DNA from: Rhodospirillales bacterium
GTDB taxonomy: Bacteria; Pseudomonadota; Alphaproteobacteria; Rhodospirillales; Shumkoniaceae
Direction: 5' to 3'
Assembly (NCBI GenBank): GCA_028281785.1
Contig: JANQJG010000067.1
Coordinates: 20,309-84,308, forward strand
DNA: 64,000 bases
Made by a program: the position numbers and the translations under genes. A model generated the notes under the pieces. That model made no database searches. It saw nothing but the letters and a program-made list of their open reading frames with translations, and had not been told where the DNA came from. Positions 17,594 to 27,086 of this stretch are shown one piece after another; the stretch's first letter is position 1; each line of letters opens with the position of its first letter.

Positions 17594-17872
17594 GGCCTTC
17601 TCGCTTGTTTTCCGTATGGCCGCTGCCGAGGGGTCCCCCAGTACCCCTTCCCGCTCGCCTTGCACAAGCTTGAATGCAGGTTGTCCCCTTTTCCTGAGCC
17701 GGGAATCCTGCAAAAGTACGATTCCTTGCGAGGGGTTTCCGGTGGGCGTTCCGGATTTCGCCAGGTTTGCGCTATCCGTTACCGAATCGGCGACGGATCG
17801 GCGGTCCTTGTGCCTGGGCGCCCGCTCCAACCCTCGCGGGTTGGATACGAACTTGTGTAACCGCTGATCATC

Positions 17873-19138
17873 ATGGCTGATCGTCGACATATCCACTTGC
17901 CGGCTTTGCTTCTGGCCGTGGTCCTGGCTGGCCTTGCGTCTCCGGCTTCGGTTATGGGCCAGGGTGTCGTCGAGGTTCTCCACCCCTGGTCCCAAGGAGA
18001 CGAAGCGCGAGCCATACGCGAGCTTCGGCGACAGATCGAAGCATGGACCGTCCGGTGGGTCGAGCCGCCCGCCCCGAAGGAAGGGGAAGACCCCCTGGCC
18101 GTGCTTCGCGCCAGGGTCGAGGCCGGCGATCCGCCGACCGCCCTCTATCTCGAGGCGCCCGAAATCGCCGAATGGGCGGATCGCGGCGACCTCGCCGATC
18201 TCGGTTCTTTGGCGCGGCATGAGAACTGGGATCAGCTTCTGCCGCCGCAACTCCGGACGCTGGTCAACCACGAGGGTCGATATGTCGCGGTTCCCTTGAA
18301 CATTCGAAGGACGGACTGGCTTTGGGCCAATCGGGACGTTCTGGCGAGGATCGGTGTCGAGATGCCCACGAGTTGGGCTGAGTTCAACGCCATCGCCGAC
18401 AAACTGAAGGAGGCGGGCATCACGCCGCTCGCGCTCAGCGGCGAGCCCTGGCACATCGCCTCGCTATTCGAGCTTGTCACGCTGGGCTTCGGCGGGCCGG
18501 ACTTCTACCGCCAAGCGCTGATGGAGTTGAACGCGGACACCCTGCGAAGCCCCATCATGCAGGGCGTGCTCGAACAGATGCGCCGGATTCGCGGTCATGT
18601 GGACCAGGGGTTTGCCGAGCACGACGCGCGCGGGGCGGCTGCCTTGGCAGCCTCTGGCGAGGCAGCCTTTCTGGTCGCCGGTGACTGGGCCAAGGACGTG
18701 TTTGTTTCGGCCGGCCGGCAACCCGGAATCGACATGATCTGCGCGCCGGTTCCCGGCAGCACCTTCGTCTTTGACAGCGATCTGTTCGCTTTGTTCCACG
18801 CCGCGGATGAAGCCCATATACGAGGCCGACATCTCTTTGCCAGCCTTGTTGTCTCCGAGGGCTTCCAGGAAATCTTCAGCCTCGTAACCGGCTCCATTCC
18901 CGCGCGTATGGGCGTGCCCCGCGACCGTTTCGACAGCTGCGCCCGCCAAGCCATGGATGACCTCACCGCAGCCATTCCGGGCAGCGCCCTTCTGCCCAGC
19001 ATGGCCCATGGCACGGCCGTGCCCGCACCTATTCGCGACGCCGTGACGGGTGTGATCGCGGCCCATTTCGGATCCGACATGTCCTCCCGCGACGCGGTCG
19101 ACCAGCTTGTTGCCGCGATCGAGGAGGCCGCGCGGTGA
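17873..19138 (+). CDS. Orphan ABC-type extracellular solute-binding protein, family 1 (sugar type)
   Basis: A 421-residue protein with a signal peptide (LPALLLAVVLAGLASPASVMG) and a family 1 binding-protein body: VPLNIRRTDWLWANRDVLAR near the hinge, and a C-terminal lobe with ATGxVTGSIPARMGV-like residues (SLVTGSIPARMGVPRD). Such proteins bind sugars or polyols. No permease or ATPase gene adjoins it; instead a second, unrelated binding protein follows. It may therefore serve a distant permease or a sensor. No strong ribosome site precedes the ATG; a CCAACCC/GGGTTGG hairpin lies 30 bases upstream. Confidence 0.8.
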   Translation: MADRRHIHLPALLLAVVLAGLASPASVMGQGVVEVLHPWSQGDEARAIRELRRQIEAWTVRWVEPPAPKEGEDPLAVLRARVEAGDPPTALYLEAPEIAEWADRGDLADLGSLARHENWDQLLPPQLRTLVNHEGRYVAVPLNIRRTDWLWANRDVLARIGVEMPTSWAEFNAIADKLKEAGITPLALSGEPWHIASLFELVTLGFGGPDFYRQALMELNADTLRSPIMQGVLEQMRRIRGHVDQGFAEHDARGAAALAASGEAAFLVAGDWAKDVFVSAGRQPGIDMICAPVPGSTFVFDSDLFALFHAADEAHIRGRHLFASLVVSEGFQEIFSLVTGSIPARMGVPRDRFDSCARQAMDDLTAAIPGSALLPSMAHGTAVPAPIRDAVTGVIAAHFGSDMSSRDAVDQLVAAIEEAAR

Positions 19139-19302
19139 AACGGGTCGAATCCTCTTTTAACGCCGGATCTTTCGATTCGTCAGATCGGCTCGACGTTTCT
19201 CGGAAACCCTTGGGAACCTGTGGTTTGGCACCAACTTGACGGATATCTCATACCTCGTTTGAATGGGGAGCACCCACCAAAAGAGTATGCCCGTCGATTG
19301 CC

Positions 19303-20433
19303 ATGCCCGGATGGATTCGAGCATTCTCGGCCCTCCTTTTGGCCTTCGGTCTCGGAGTCGCCGCTCAAGCACAGGATATTCGGATCGGCGCTCCCGGTCC
19401 GATGACGGGGACCTTTTCGGCGTTCGGCCAGCACATGCGGTGGGGCGCGGAGCTGGCCGCCGAGGAGATCAATGCCGCAGGCGGCGTCCTGGGCCGGGAT
19501 CTCCGCGTGCTCGTGGAAGACAGCGGGTGCAGGCCCGCGAGGGCGATGGCCGTCGCCGACGACCTCATCCGTCGAAGCCGTGTCGATATCCTCATGGGCG
19601 ATCTTTGCAGCGCCGCGACCTTGGCGATCATGCCCATCGCGGCGCGTGAGCGAGTCCCTTTTCTCGTCACGATCTCGACCCATCCCGATATCACCAACAA
19701 TGCTGGCGCGGGCGGTAACGGCTGGGTCTTTCGCACCAATCCCACGGACGAGACGATCGGCCAAGCCATCGCCGATCAGGTCGTCAAATCCGGTTACGGG
19801 ACCATTGCCTACCTGGCCCAGAATACGGACTACGGCCGAGGCGGCGTTGCCGTCATCCACCGTCGTTTGGCGGGGCGCGTAAGAGCCCTCGCGCCCGTAT
19901 TCGTCGATCCGGAAACGACCGACTTTCGGCCCGCGCTCACGCGACTCCGCGACCAGGAACCGCAGGCAATCCTGCTGTACGTTCGGGATGAGTCGTTGCT
20001 CGAACTCATGAAGCAGTACCTTGCCCTGGAGCTCGCGATTCCGCTTGTCGGTCGCCCGGATTTCTCCTCGGATCCGGTCCGCGACCTTCTGGGCACGGGG
20101 CGTTTCGAAGGCTCCTGGACTCTTCAAACCTATGACGAACGCTACGGCGGCGAAGCGAACCGGTCTTTTGCCGCCGCCTATCGGCTGAAATACAACCGGG
20201 CGCCGGATTTTGTTGCCTTTGCCATGTATGAAGGCGTTCGGCTGGCGGCCGACGCAATCCGGCGCGCGGGTGCGGTCGATCCGGTGAAAGTGCGGGATAT
20301 GCTTGCGGCCTCCGCCTTTGACTCACCAATGGGCAGGATCGTTTTCGACACGCATCACCAAGCCCGGCCGCGCCTCCTGATGCTCGAAGTCAGAAACGGG
20401 CAGCTCGAAGTGGCGGGGCCGGTCGGCGCCTAA
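19303..20433 (+). CDS. Orphan ABC-type branched-chain amino acid-like binding protein
   Basis: A 376-residue LivK-type binding protein. A signal peptide (AFSALLLAFGLGVAAQAQ) precedes IRIGAPGPMTGTFSAFGQHM and AAEEINAAGGVLGRDL, the standard start of this family. Members bind amino acids, amides, urea or aromatic acids, and homologues also act as the ligand sensor AmiC-type. It follows another orphan binding protein by 164 bases and there is no LivHMGF set in the window. The role is unknown; both genes look intact. Confidence 0.83.
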   Translation: MPGWIRAFSALLLAFGLGVAAQAQDIRIGAPGPMTGTFSAFGQHMRWGAELAAEEINAAGGVLGRDLRVLVEDSGCRPARAMAVADDLIRRSRVDILMGDLCSAATLAIMPIAARERVPFLVTISTHPDITNNAGAGGNGWVFRTNPTDETIGQAIADQVVKSGYGTIAYLAQNTDYGRGGVAVIHRRLAGRVRALAPVFVDPETTDFRPALTRLRDQEPQAILLYVRDESLLELMKQYLALELAIPLVGRPDFSSDPVRDLLGTGRFEGSWTLQTYDERYGGEANRSFAAAYRLKYNRAPDFVAFAMYEGVRLAADAIRRAGAVDPVKVRDMLAASAFDSPMGRIVFDTHHQARPRLLMLEVRNGQLEVAGPVGA

Positions 20434-20453
20434 AAAACCCGTTACTGGCGCGC

Positions 20454-21023
20454 TCACGCCGCGATCGCGGCGTCATAGCAATGCGCGAACAGCAACGCCC
20501 ACTCACGTTTCTGAATCTCCTCGCAAGCCCGCTTTTCGGGACCGCCGCCAAGCGACCGCTGGCAGAGGTCGACGAAGGCTCCGGGGTCCCATGTACCCGT
20601 GAGCGTCAGCGACGACGCGATGCCCGCCGCGGTGCCCGAGGCGAGCTCGCGCGCCGCGACCGCGAGGCCGGGATGGATGGCGTGCCGACCGACCCGGCGG
20701 AACCAGTATTTGGCGTTGGAGAAGTCGCCTTCCCGCCGGTGCATGATCCCGTGCCAATAGCTGCTCTCCGCCGTCGGATCGCTTTGACTGAGACTGTGGG
20801 ACTCGTCGAGGAACCCATGAAGAAGCCACAGGGCGGAAAGGCAGGCTCCGGCCATGCGCGGGTCGCTTATGGCCGCATGGGCGAACAGCCCGGCCTCGTC
20901 GAGATTTCTCAGGGTGTCGTAAGCAGACCGATTCGGCTCACCGGCATCCAGCGGCATGGGCTCCGATCGCTGGATCAGGTCGGCCGCAACCGGACCGAAG
21001 CGTGACGGATCGAATTCCAACAT
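20454..21023 (-). CDS. Conserved protein of unknown function
   Basis: About 189 residues from the ATG at 21023, which has AGGAGG nine bases upstream; longer versions lack this. The clearest block is YWHGIMHRREGDFSNAKYW followed by FRRVGRHAIHPGL, rich in histidine, aspartate, arginine and aromatic residues and of a kind conserved in uncharacterised proteins. No signal peptide or membrane segment. Composition suggests a mostly helical soluble protein. Convergent with the binding-protein gene at 19303. I do not assign a function. Confidence 0.7.
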   Translation of the reverse strand: MLEFDPSRFGPVAADLIQRSEPMPLDAGEPNRSAYDTLRNLDEAGLFAHAAISDPRMAGACLSALWLLHGFLDESHSLSQSDPTAESSYWHGIMHRREGDFSNAKYWFRRVGRHAIHPGLAVAARELASGTAAGIASSLTLTGTWDPGAFVDLCQRSLGGGPEKRACEEIQKREWALLFAHCYDAAIAA

Positions 21024-21150
21024 CTGTGCCGCCCTCCTGGGAATCGCGTGAAAGACACCTACCCCTTGACCGCACCAGCGGTCAATCCAGCGATCACGTT
21101 CTTTGCACGGCGTGACCAAAGGGAACCGCACCCTACCGATGGGGATCAGA

Positions 21151-24100
21151 CTACGCCGCGGTGGTGTCCGCAGTAGCCCTCCGGCCCTTGGCCCATTCCC
21201 GCATGCGCTGGAGCATCACATAGAGCGTCGGGATCACGAACACCCCGACCGCGACGGAGAGGATCATGCCGCCGAACACGGCCGTGCCCAGCGACTGCCG
21301 GCTCGCGGCCCCGGCGCCGGTCGCGATCACCAGGGGAGCGACGCCCAGGACGAAGGAGAACGCCGTCATCATCACCGCCCGGAACCGCAGGCGGGCGGCA
21401 TCCTCCGCCGCGTCCAGGATGCCGCGCCCCGATTCCCTGAGCTGCTTGGCGAATTCGACGATAAGAATCGCGTTCTTGCTGGCCAGGCCGACCAGCAGGA
21501 CCAGCCCCACCTGGGCGTAGATATCCAGGCTGATCTGGGCGATCCACAAGGCGATCAGCGCCCCCAGCACGGCAATGGGCACCGAGAGGATGACGGCGAA
21601 GGGGATGGTCCAGCTTTCATACTGGGCGACGAGAAAGAGGTAAGCGAACACCAGGGAGAGCAAAAGAATGAAGGTGGCGACCGCGCCCGCCTGAATCTCC
21701 TGCAGGGACATGCCGGTCCAGGAATAGCTGAAACCTTCCGGCAGGTCGGAGTCCGCGACCCGCTCCATGGCCGCGATGGCCTCGCCCGAGCTGCGCCCCG
21801 GCGCGGCCTCGCCGTTCACAACGGCCGATCGCAGCATGTTGTAGCGCTCGATGCGCTCCGGCCCCAGGATCGGGCTGACAGTGACCAGCGTCCGCAGGGG
21901 GATCATCTCGTCGTTCGCATTCCGGACATAGATGTTGGTGATGTCGTCGAGGTCGCTGCGCTCCTCCGGATCAGCCTGGATCACGACCTGGTAGACCCGC
22001 CCGAACTTGTTGAAGTCGTTGACGTAGTACGAGCCTAGATTGGCTTGAAGGGCCTCGAAGACATCGCTGACCGGGACCCCCAACGTCTTTGCCTTGCGTC
22101 GGTCGAGATCGACGAAAAGCTGGGGCGCGTCGGCGCGATAGGTGCTGAAGACACTCCGCAGCACGGGGTCCGAATTTGCGCCAAAGATCAGCCCGCCGAG
22201 AGCCCCGGCCAGTTCGCCGGGATCCCGTCCCAACGAGTCCTGCAGCACGAACTCGAACCCACCGGCGTTGCCGAGACCCGGTATCGGCGGCGGGTTGAAG
22301 GCGAACACCGACGCCGTGGGAATCGACCAGAGCCGCGGACGCAGCCGTTCGAGGATGGCCTCCACATGGAGCGATGGCTCGGTGCGCTCGTCCCATGGCT
22401 CGAGAACCGCGATGGCGAGGCCGGCGTTGGACGCGACGGCGCCGGAAAGGATGCTGAACCCGCCCACCGAAATGACCCTGGCAACACCCGGCGTGTCCTT
22501 GAGAAGTGTCTCGACGGTATCGAGGGTGGCGGCGGTTCGGCCGAGCGCAGCACCATCCGGAAGCCGAATATCGACGAAGAAGGCGCCACGATCCTCGAAC
22601 GGGACGAAGCTGCTGGGAAGGGTGTTGAAAAGCGTCCCCGTGCAGGCCAGGAGGGCGACGAAAGCGACCATCGTCAACGCTACGCGGCGTACGAGAAGGT
22701 GGACGACACGCGCATAGCCGGCGGTCGTCCACGCCAAACCGCGCTCGAACCAAGCCAGCGGCCCCCGCTGCTGGAGCCGCGGCGGATGCAGAAGGTTGGC
22801 ACAGAGGGCCGGGCTCAGTGTCAGGGCATTGACGGAGGACAGGGCGACGGCGACCGAAATCGTCACCGCGAACTGCTGATAGAGCCGCCCGGTCAGTCCG
22901 GGCAGGAGGCCGACGGGCACGAAAACCGCGAGCAGGACGAGCGTCGTCGCGACGATCGGACCCGTCACCTCCGTCATCGCGCGGCGAGTGGCGTCCCGGG
23001 ACGACATGCCGTCGCTCATATGGCGCTGCACGTTCTCGACCACGACGATCGCGTCGTCGACGACGATCCCGATGGCGAGGATCAGGCCGAACAGGCTCAC
23101 CGTGTTGATCGTAAACCCGAACATCAAAAGGACCGCCAGCGTTCCGATCAGCGAGACCGGGATCGTGACCGCCGGAACCAGGGTCGCGCGCAGGCTTCCG
23201 AGGAAAATGAAGACGACCAGGACCACCAGGACGACGGCGACGAAAAGGGTCTGCGCGACCTCCGCCATCGAGGTCTCGACATAAAGCGTGGTGTCGTAGG
23301 TGACGTCGTACTCCAGATCGTCGGGAAAGCGCTGGGCCAGCTGGTCGAGCTCGGCATTTACGGCCTTCGCGACGTCGAGCGCGTTGGCCTCGGGTTGCTG
23401 ATAGATGGCCAGCAGGGCCGCCGGCTTGCCGTCCAGGCTCCCATACCAGGAGTAGGTCTGGGCGCCGAGTTCAACGTCCGCGACCTCGCCGACGGTCACC
23501 GTCGATCCGTCGGGTCGCGCGCGGATGACGATGTTCTCGAAGTCCGCAACATCGCTGAGTCGTCCCTGGGCGCGCACGGTGTAGCGAAACTGCTGGTCGG
23601 GCGGGGCGGGTTCGTCGCCGATCGCGCCGGCTGAAACCTGAATGTTCTGATCGCGGATGGCGGCGACCACGTCGCCCGCCGTGAGCCCCAGCGCTGTCAT
23701 GCGGGCGGGCTTCAACCACACGCGCATCCCATACTCCCGCTCGCCAAGGATGCTGACATCGCCCACCCCGGGCACGCGGGCGAGCACGTCGCGCAGATTG
23801 ATCGCCGCGTAGTTGCTCAGAAAGATCGCGTCGAAGGTGTCGTCAGGCGACCACAGCGTCACGACCATCAGCATGGTGGTCGACTGCTTCTGCACCGACA
23901 CGCCCTGGCGGTTGACGTCCTCGGGCAGCTTCGGGGTCGCCTGCGAGACGCGGTTCTGCACGTTGACCTGCGCGCGATCGCCGTCGGCGCCCACCTCGAA
24001 GGTCACATTGAGCGTGTAGCTGCCGTCGTCGGAGCTGGTCGAGGACATGTAGATCATGTCCTCGACGCCGTTGACCTCGGCCTCGATGATGGCGGCCACG

Positions 24101-24282
24101 CTCTCCTCGACGACCTCGGAGCTGGCGCCCGGATAAACGGCGGAGACCTGAACCTGTGGCGGTGTGATTTGGGGAAACTCCGCGACCGGCAGGGCGGCGA
24201 GGGCGAGCAGTCCCGCCAGCATGGTGACGATGGCGATGACCAGCGCGAATTTCGGGCGGTCGATGAAGAAGGCGCTGAACAT
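21151..24282 (-). CDS. RND multidrug efflux inner-membrane pump (AcrB/MexB family)
   Basis: A 1043-residue hydrophobe-amphiphile efflux pump, full length. The N-terminus [20 protein letters not shown] is typical. The proton-relay aspartates are present in the fourth membrane helix ([17 protein letters not shown]), and two large periplasmic loops follow the first and seventh helices. It exports hydrophobic drugs or toxins by proton exchange, with the adaptor encoded immediately upstream (stop codon abutting this ATG). No TolC-type outer-membrane gene is nearby, so a distant one must be used. Confidence 0.95.
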   Translation of the reverse strand: MFSAFFIDRPKFALVIAIVTMLAGLLALAALPVAEFPQITPPQVQVSAVYPGASSEVVEESVAAIIEAEVNGVEDMIYMSSTSSDDGSYTLNVTFEVGADGDRAQVNVQNRVSQATPKLPEDVNRQGVSVQKQSTTMLMVVTLWSPDDTFDAIFLSNYAAINLRDVLARVPGVGDVSILGEREYGMRVWLKPARMTALGLTAGDVVAAIRDQNIQVSAGAIGDEPAPPDQQFRYTVRAQGRLSDVADFENIVIRARPDGSTVTVGEVADVELGAQTYSWYGSLDGKPAALLAIYQQPEANALDVAKAVNAELDQLAQRFPDDLEYDVTYDTTLYVETSMAEVAQTLFVAVVLVVLVVFIFLGSLRATLVPAVTIPVSLIGTLAVLLMFGFTINTVSLFGLILAIGIVVDDAIVVVENVQRHMSDGMSSRDATRRAMTEVTGPIVATTLVLLAVFVPVGLLPGLTGRLYQQFAVTISVAVALSSVNALTLSPALCANLLHPPRLQQRGPLAWFERGLAWTTAGYARVVHLLVRRVALTMVAFVALLACTGTLFNTLPSSFVPFEDRGAFFVDIRLPDGAALGRTAATLDTVETLLKDTPGVARVISVGGFSILSGAVASNAGLAIAVLEPWDERTEPSLHVEAILERLRPRLWSIPTASVFAFNPPPIPGLGNAGGFEFVLQDSLGRDPGELAGALGGLIFGANSDPVLRSVFSTYRADAPQLFVDLDRRKAKTLGVPVSDVFEALQANLGSYYVNDFNKFGRVYQVVIQADPEERSDLDDITNIYVRNANDEMIPLRTLVTVSPILGPERIERYNMLRSAVVNGEAAPGRSSGEAIAAMERVADSDLPEGFSYSWTGMSLQEIQAGAVATFILLLSLVFAYLFLVAQYESWTIPFAVILSVPIAVLGALIALWIAQISLDIYAQVGLVLLVGLASKNAILIVEFAKQLRESGRGILDAAEDAARLRFRAVMMTAFSFVLGVAPLVIATGAGAASRQSLGTAVFGGMILSVAVGVFVIPTLYVMLQRMREWAKGRRATADTTAA

Positions 24283-25464
24283 CTACTGCCCCTCGCCCTC
24301 GGCGCGGACCGGCTGCACCGCAGCCCCCGGACGCACCTTCTGAAGGCCCTCGACGATCACGACCTCGCCCTCCGACAGGCCCTCCCGGACCACCCAGTCG
24401 GCACCGTCCCTCGGCCCCATGACGACGGGACGTGCCTCGGCCCGATTGTCCTCGCCGACGACAAGGAGGAAGTGGCCCGCCTGATTGGCCTGCACCGCCG
24501 CCTGGGGCACGACGACGCGCGACTCCGGGGCGCTTTCGCGCAACACGACGGTCACGAACTGGCCCGGCAGCAGAAGGCGATCGGGGTTTGGGAACACGGC
24601 GTGCAGCTTGATCGTGCCGGTCGTCGGATCGACCCGGTTGTCCAGAAACTCGAACCGCCCTTTCTCCTTGTATACATCCCCATTGGTCAGCCGCAGAAGC
24701 GGCGTGGGCTCTTCCCCCGGCCCCTCCGTACCCAATCGGTTCTGCATGTAGTCGAGAAGATCGCGTTCGCTGATCGGGAAATTCACATGCACCGGATCGA
24801 TGGCCACCACCGTGGCCAGCACGCCGCTCTCGGGGTCGATGAGGTTACCGACGTCGAAGGCTCGCGCCCCGATGCGGCCGGCGATGGGCGAGCGGATCTC
24901 CGTATAGCCGAGTTCCAGCTCGGCTTGTCTGAGGGACGCCTTGGCGGCGCTGACGTCGGCCTTGGACCGGCTGGCGTCCGCCTCCCGCTCATCCAGCACG
25001 GACTGGCTGATATTGCCCCGCTTGATCAGGGTGCGCGCGCGTTCGACCTCCTTTTCCGCGGCCTTGGCCGTGGCCTCGGCCCGTTCCAGCTCCGCCGCCG
25101 CGGCGTCGCGCGCAGCCTCGAACTCGGCCGGGTCGATCACGAACAGCAGCTGATCCTTTTCGACCCTCGTCCCTTCCTCGAAGGGGCTGTCGAGCAGGAA
25201 ACCCCGCACCCGCGCCCGGATCTCCACTTCGCGATAGGCGTCGACCCGTCCGACGAAATCGGCCGTCTCGGCAACTTCGCGGGGGACCGCGGCAGCGACC
25301 ACCACCGATGGCGGCGGCACCTGGGCCTCGCCCGTTTGCTCGCTCGCCTCCTCGCAGCCGGACAGAGCGATCGTGAGAAGAAGGGCGCCCGACAAACCAA
25401 GCAAAGCCGTACGGCCACGCCTGAAAGCTCCGCCGCGCCGCCGAAACTGCCTATCCACAACCAT
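24283..25464 (-). CDS. RND efflux periplasmic adaptor lipoprotein (AcrA/MexA family)
   Basis: About 393 residues. The signal sequence ends in LSGC, a lipoprotein cleavage site, so the protein is probably anchored to the inner membrane. The body has the barrel-sandwich hybrid (VEIRARVRGFLLDSPFEEGT and YTEIRSPIAGRIGARAFDVG), a central coiled coil of heptad-like AEAERA sequence, and a C-terminal beta barrel. It links the inner pump to an outer channel. AGGA sits nine bases before the ATG at 25464; ATG at 25473 is an alternative. Confidence 0.92.
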   Translation of the reverse strand: MVVDRQFRRRGGAFRRGRTALLGLSGALLLTIALSGCEEASEQTGEAQVPPPSVVVAAAVPREVAETADFVGRVDAYREVEIRARVRGFLLDSPFEEGTRVEKDQLLFVIDPAEFEAARDAAAAELERAEATAKAAEKEVERARTLIKRGNISQSVLDEREADASRSKADVSAAKASLRQAELELGYTEIRSPIAGRIGARAFDVGNLIDPESGVLATVVAIDPVHVNFPISERDLLDYMQNRLGTEGPGEEPTPLLRLTNGDVYKEKGRFEFLDNRVDPTTGTIKLHAVFPNPDRLLLPGQFVTVVLRESAPESRVVVPQAAVQANQAGHFLLVVGEDNRAEARPVVMGPRDGADWVVREGLSEGEVVIVEGLQKVRPGAAVQPVRAEGEGQ

Positions 25465-25637
25465 GCTGCTCATTCCTTTGGAGGCCGTGCGCAACTGCCT
25501 GACAACACACCCTTTACAAGCTGTCGGCGCTGCCGAATATCAAGCCCTTCACGGAAGGATTGATCCAGCCCGGGCGGCCACGCCTACGGAGTAGCGCCTG
25601 CGGGTCGAACGTAGCAAGCCGATCGAGGTCCGCGAAT

Positions 25638-25667
25638 GGCCGTCCGGAGGGATTCATCCGGACGGCC
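25638..25667 (-). terminator. Perfect 11-base stem-loop after the transglutaminase gene
   Basis: GGCCGTCCGGA (25638-25648) pairs perfectly with TCCGGACGGCC (25657-25667) around an eight-base loop. It lies 26 bases beyond the transglutaminase stop. There is no T-run on the reverse strand, so the terminator role is likely but not proved. Confidence 0.5.
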
Positions 25668-25692
25668 GGAAAAGACGGGGAGGACGAGAGGT

Positions 25693-26397
25693 CTACCTTG
25701 AAGAGGCGGGCCGCTGGTTCCTGATTTCGGTCCCGGGCACATACAGCCAGCGGGACTGGGCGTTGACTGCGTATTTGGGCACCAGGTCGGGCGTGCGGCT
25801 CTGCTGTCGGATCTCCTGCGACCGGTTGTCGAGCAGGTAGAACCGCCCGTTGTGGCGCACGGCCAGCACCGCATGCGCCTCCCGCTTGCTGCGATCATAG
25901 GAGACGACGATCCGCATATCCTTGTCGCGCAATCCCAGCAGCCGCAGGGTGAAATACTTGGCGATCGCATAGTCTTCGCAATCGCCCGACCGCCGCATGA
26001 AGCCCAAGGGCGATTGCCACAGGTCCAGACGGCCGAACTGATCCTGATCGGGGGTGTAGGGCCAGCTGTTGAAGTACTCGTTGACCGCCTGGATCTTCGC
26101 CGCCCGGGTCGACCTCGCCAACTTGGTCACGAGTTCCGCGAGGGCCTCGATGCTTCGGCTGTCACAACGGCCTGCATCCCGGCAGAGCAGGACGGCCTGC
26201 TCTTCCGCCGCCAGTTTGATCAGCACGGATTCCCAGGCCGGGAGCGGCAGAAGCTCGTCCATCTCGATTTCCACGGCGCCCATGAAGACCGTGTTGGAGG
26301 CGGATATGCGGGTCTCGGAATGGGCCGGGCGAACGTCGCCGAACTGCCACACCAGAACGCCAAGAAGCGCCATGAGGCGGACAAAGCCGCGGATCAT
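25693..26397 (-). CDS. Transglutaminase-like cysteine peptidase (BTLCP/LapG-like)
   Basis: A 234-residue protein with an N-terminal signal sequence (LMALLGVLVWQFGDVRPAHS) and the bacterial transglutaminase-like catalytic triad: cysteine in RSGDCEDYAIAKYF, histidine in REAHAVLAV and aspartate in FYLLDNRS. LapG, the best-known member, is a periplasmic protease that releases biofilm adhesins and is held in check by the c-di-GMP receptor LapD. Neither LapD nor an adhesin gene is visible here, so only the family is certain. Confidence 0.88.
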   Translation of the reverse strand: MIRGFVRLMALLGVLVWQFGDVRPAHSETRISASNTVFMGAVEIEMDELLPLPAWESVLIKLAAEEQAVLLCRDAGRCDSRSIEALAELVTKLARSTRAAKIQAVNEYFNSWPYTPDQDQFGRLDLWQSPLGFMRRSGDCEDYAIAKYFTLRLLGLRDKDMRIVVSYDRSKREAHAVLAVRHNGRFYLLDNRSQEIRQQSRTPDLVPKYAVNAQSRWLYVPGTEIRNQRPASSR

Positions 26398-26879
26398 GTC
26401 TCTCGTCCTTCATGACCGGCTCCCTGCAAAACTCGGCCACGCGCTTCTTCGACTCAGAGTCAGGCCCATCCTTTCGTCCGCTTTGCGGGCGTTCTTAAGC
26501 GACGCCTCGCGCGATCCTGGATGGGCCGATATGTGTTTTAGTTTGTTAGAATCGAATGTAATTTCCCATCAACGACAGTCAAGCGAAATCATAGCGTCGA
26601 ACAAGCTACGAAAACCTTAAGAAATGAGACAAAATTAAAAAGGACTCTTTTCCAATGGGTTAGAGCGCGTGTTTACCGACAAGATTCTCTGAACAACAAA
26701 TCCTTGGGCAGCCAGTAATGAGGAAGATTTATGCCGCCAGCACAACCATGGAGATTGCTTTTCGGCGACGCGGACGCGCCTCTACCGCGATATCGCCGAC
26801 CATGTGCAGACATGCCATTGGGCACTCCCGCGAAAGAATCGACTCGCCGGCACGAGCACTGACTCACGACGAGCGCCGA
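26398..26879. other. Intergenic region without a recognised gene
   Basis: The 482 bases between the transglutaminase gene and the TRAP operon end hold no supported reading frame. The part 26520-26720 is notably AT-rich (GAATGTAATTTCCC, AAGAAATGAGACAAAATTAAAAAGG), which fits a promoter region for the leftward transglutaminase gene or a remnant of foreign DNA. No clear operator or terminator was found. Confidence 0.4.
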
Positions 26880-27071
26880 TTACGGTGCCATGTCGTACAT
26901 GCTGTCGGCGAATGCGAACATGGCGATGATGATCAGGATGCCGACGCCATAGCCCGCGATCCAGTCCCAAGGGCGATAGCTGGGCAATCCCTTGCCGATG
27001 GTCGGTTCGAGCACCTCCTCGGACGGCGCCTCGGAGTGTTCGATTTCGTCACGGGTCTTTTCCTCGGGCAT
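26880..27071 (-). CDS. Small single-pass membrane protein of the TRAP operon
   Basis: A 63-residue protein with an acidic N-terminus (MPEEKTRDEIEHSEAPSEEV), a cytoplasmic-looking middle and one hydrophobic segment (WIAGYGVGILIIIAMFAFA) near the C-terminus. AGGAG precedes its ATG by about ten bases and overlaps the dctM stop region, so it is translated from the same message 15 bases after dctM. It could be an accessory or stability subunit of the transporter. I know no defined family; the gene assignment rests on coding pattern, ribosome site and operon position. Confidence 0.65.
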   Translation of the reverse strand: MPEEKTRDEIEHSEAPSEEVLEPTIGKGLPSYRPWDWIAGYGVGILIIIAMFAFADSMYDMAP

Positions 27072-27086
27072 CGCGACTAATTCTCC

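Noticed and set aside
17594..18454. Upstream extension of the flavin reductase-like frame
   Set aside because: It lies antisense to the 17873 binding-protein gene; a ribosome site precedes the ATG at 17593.
22045..23634. Forward-strand 529-codon frame inside the RND pump gene
   Set aside because: Antisense of a well-conserved gene; sequence is low complexity and matches nothing.
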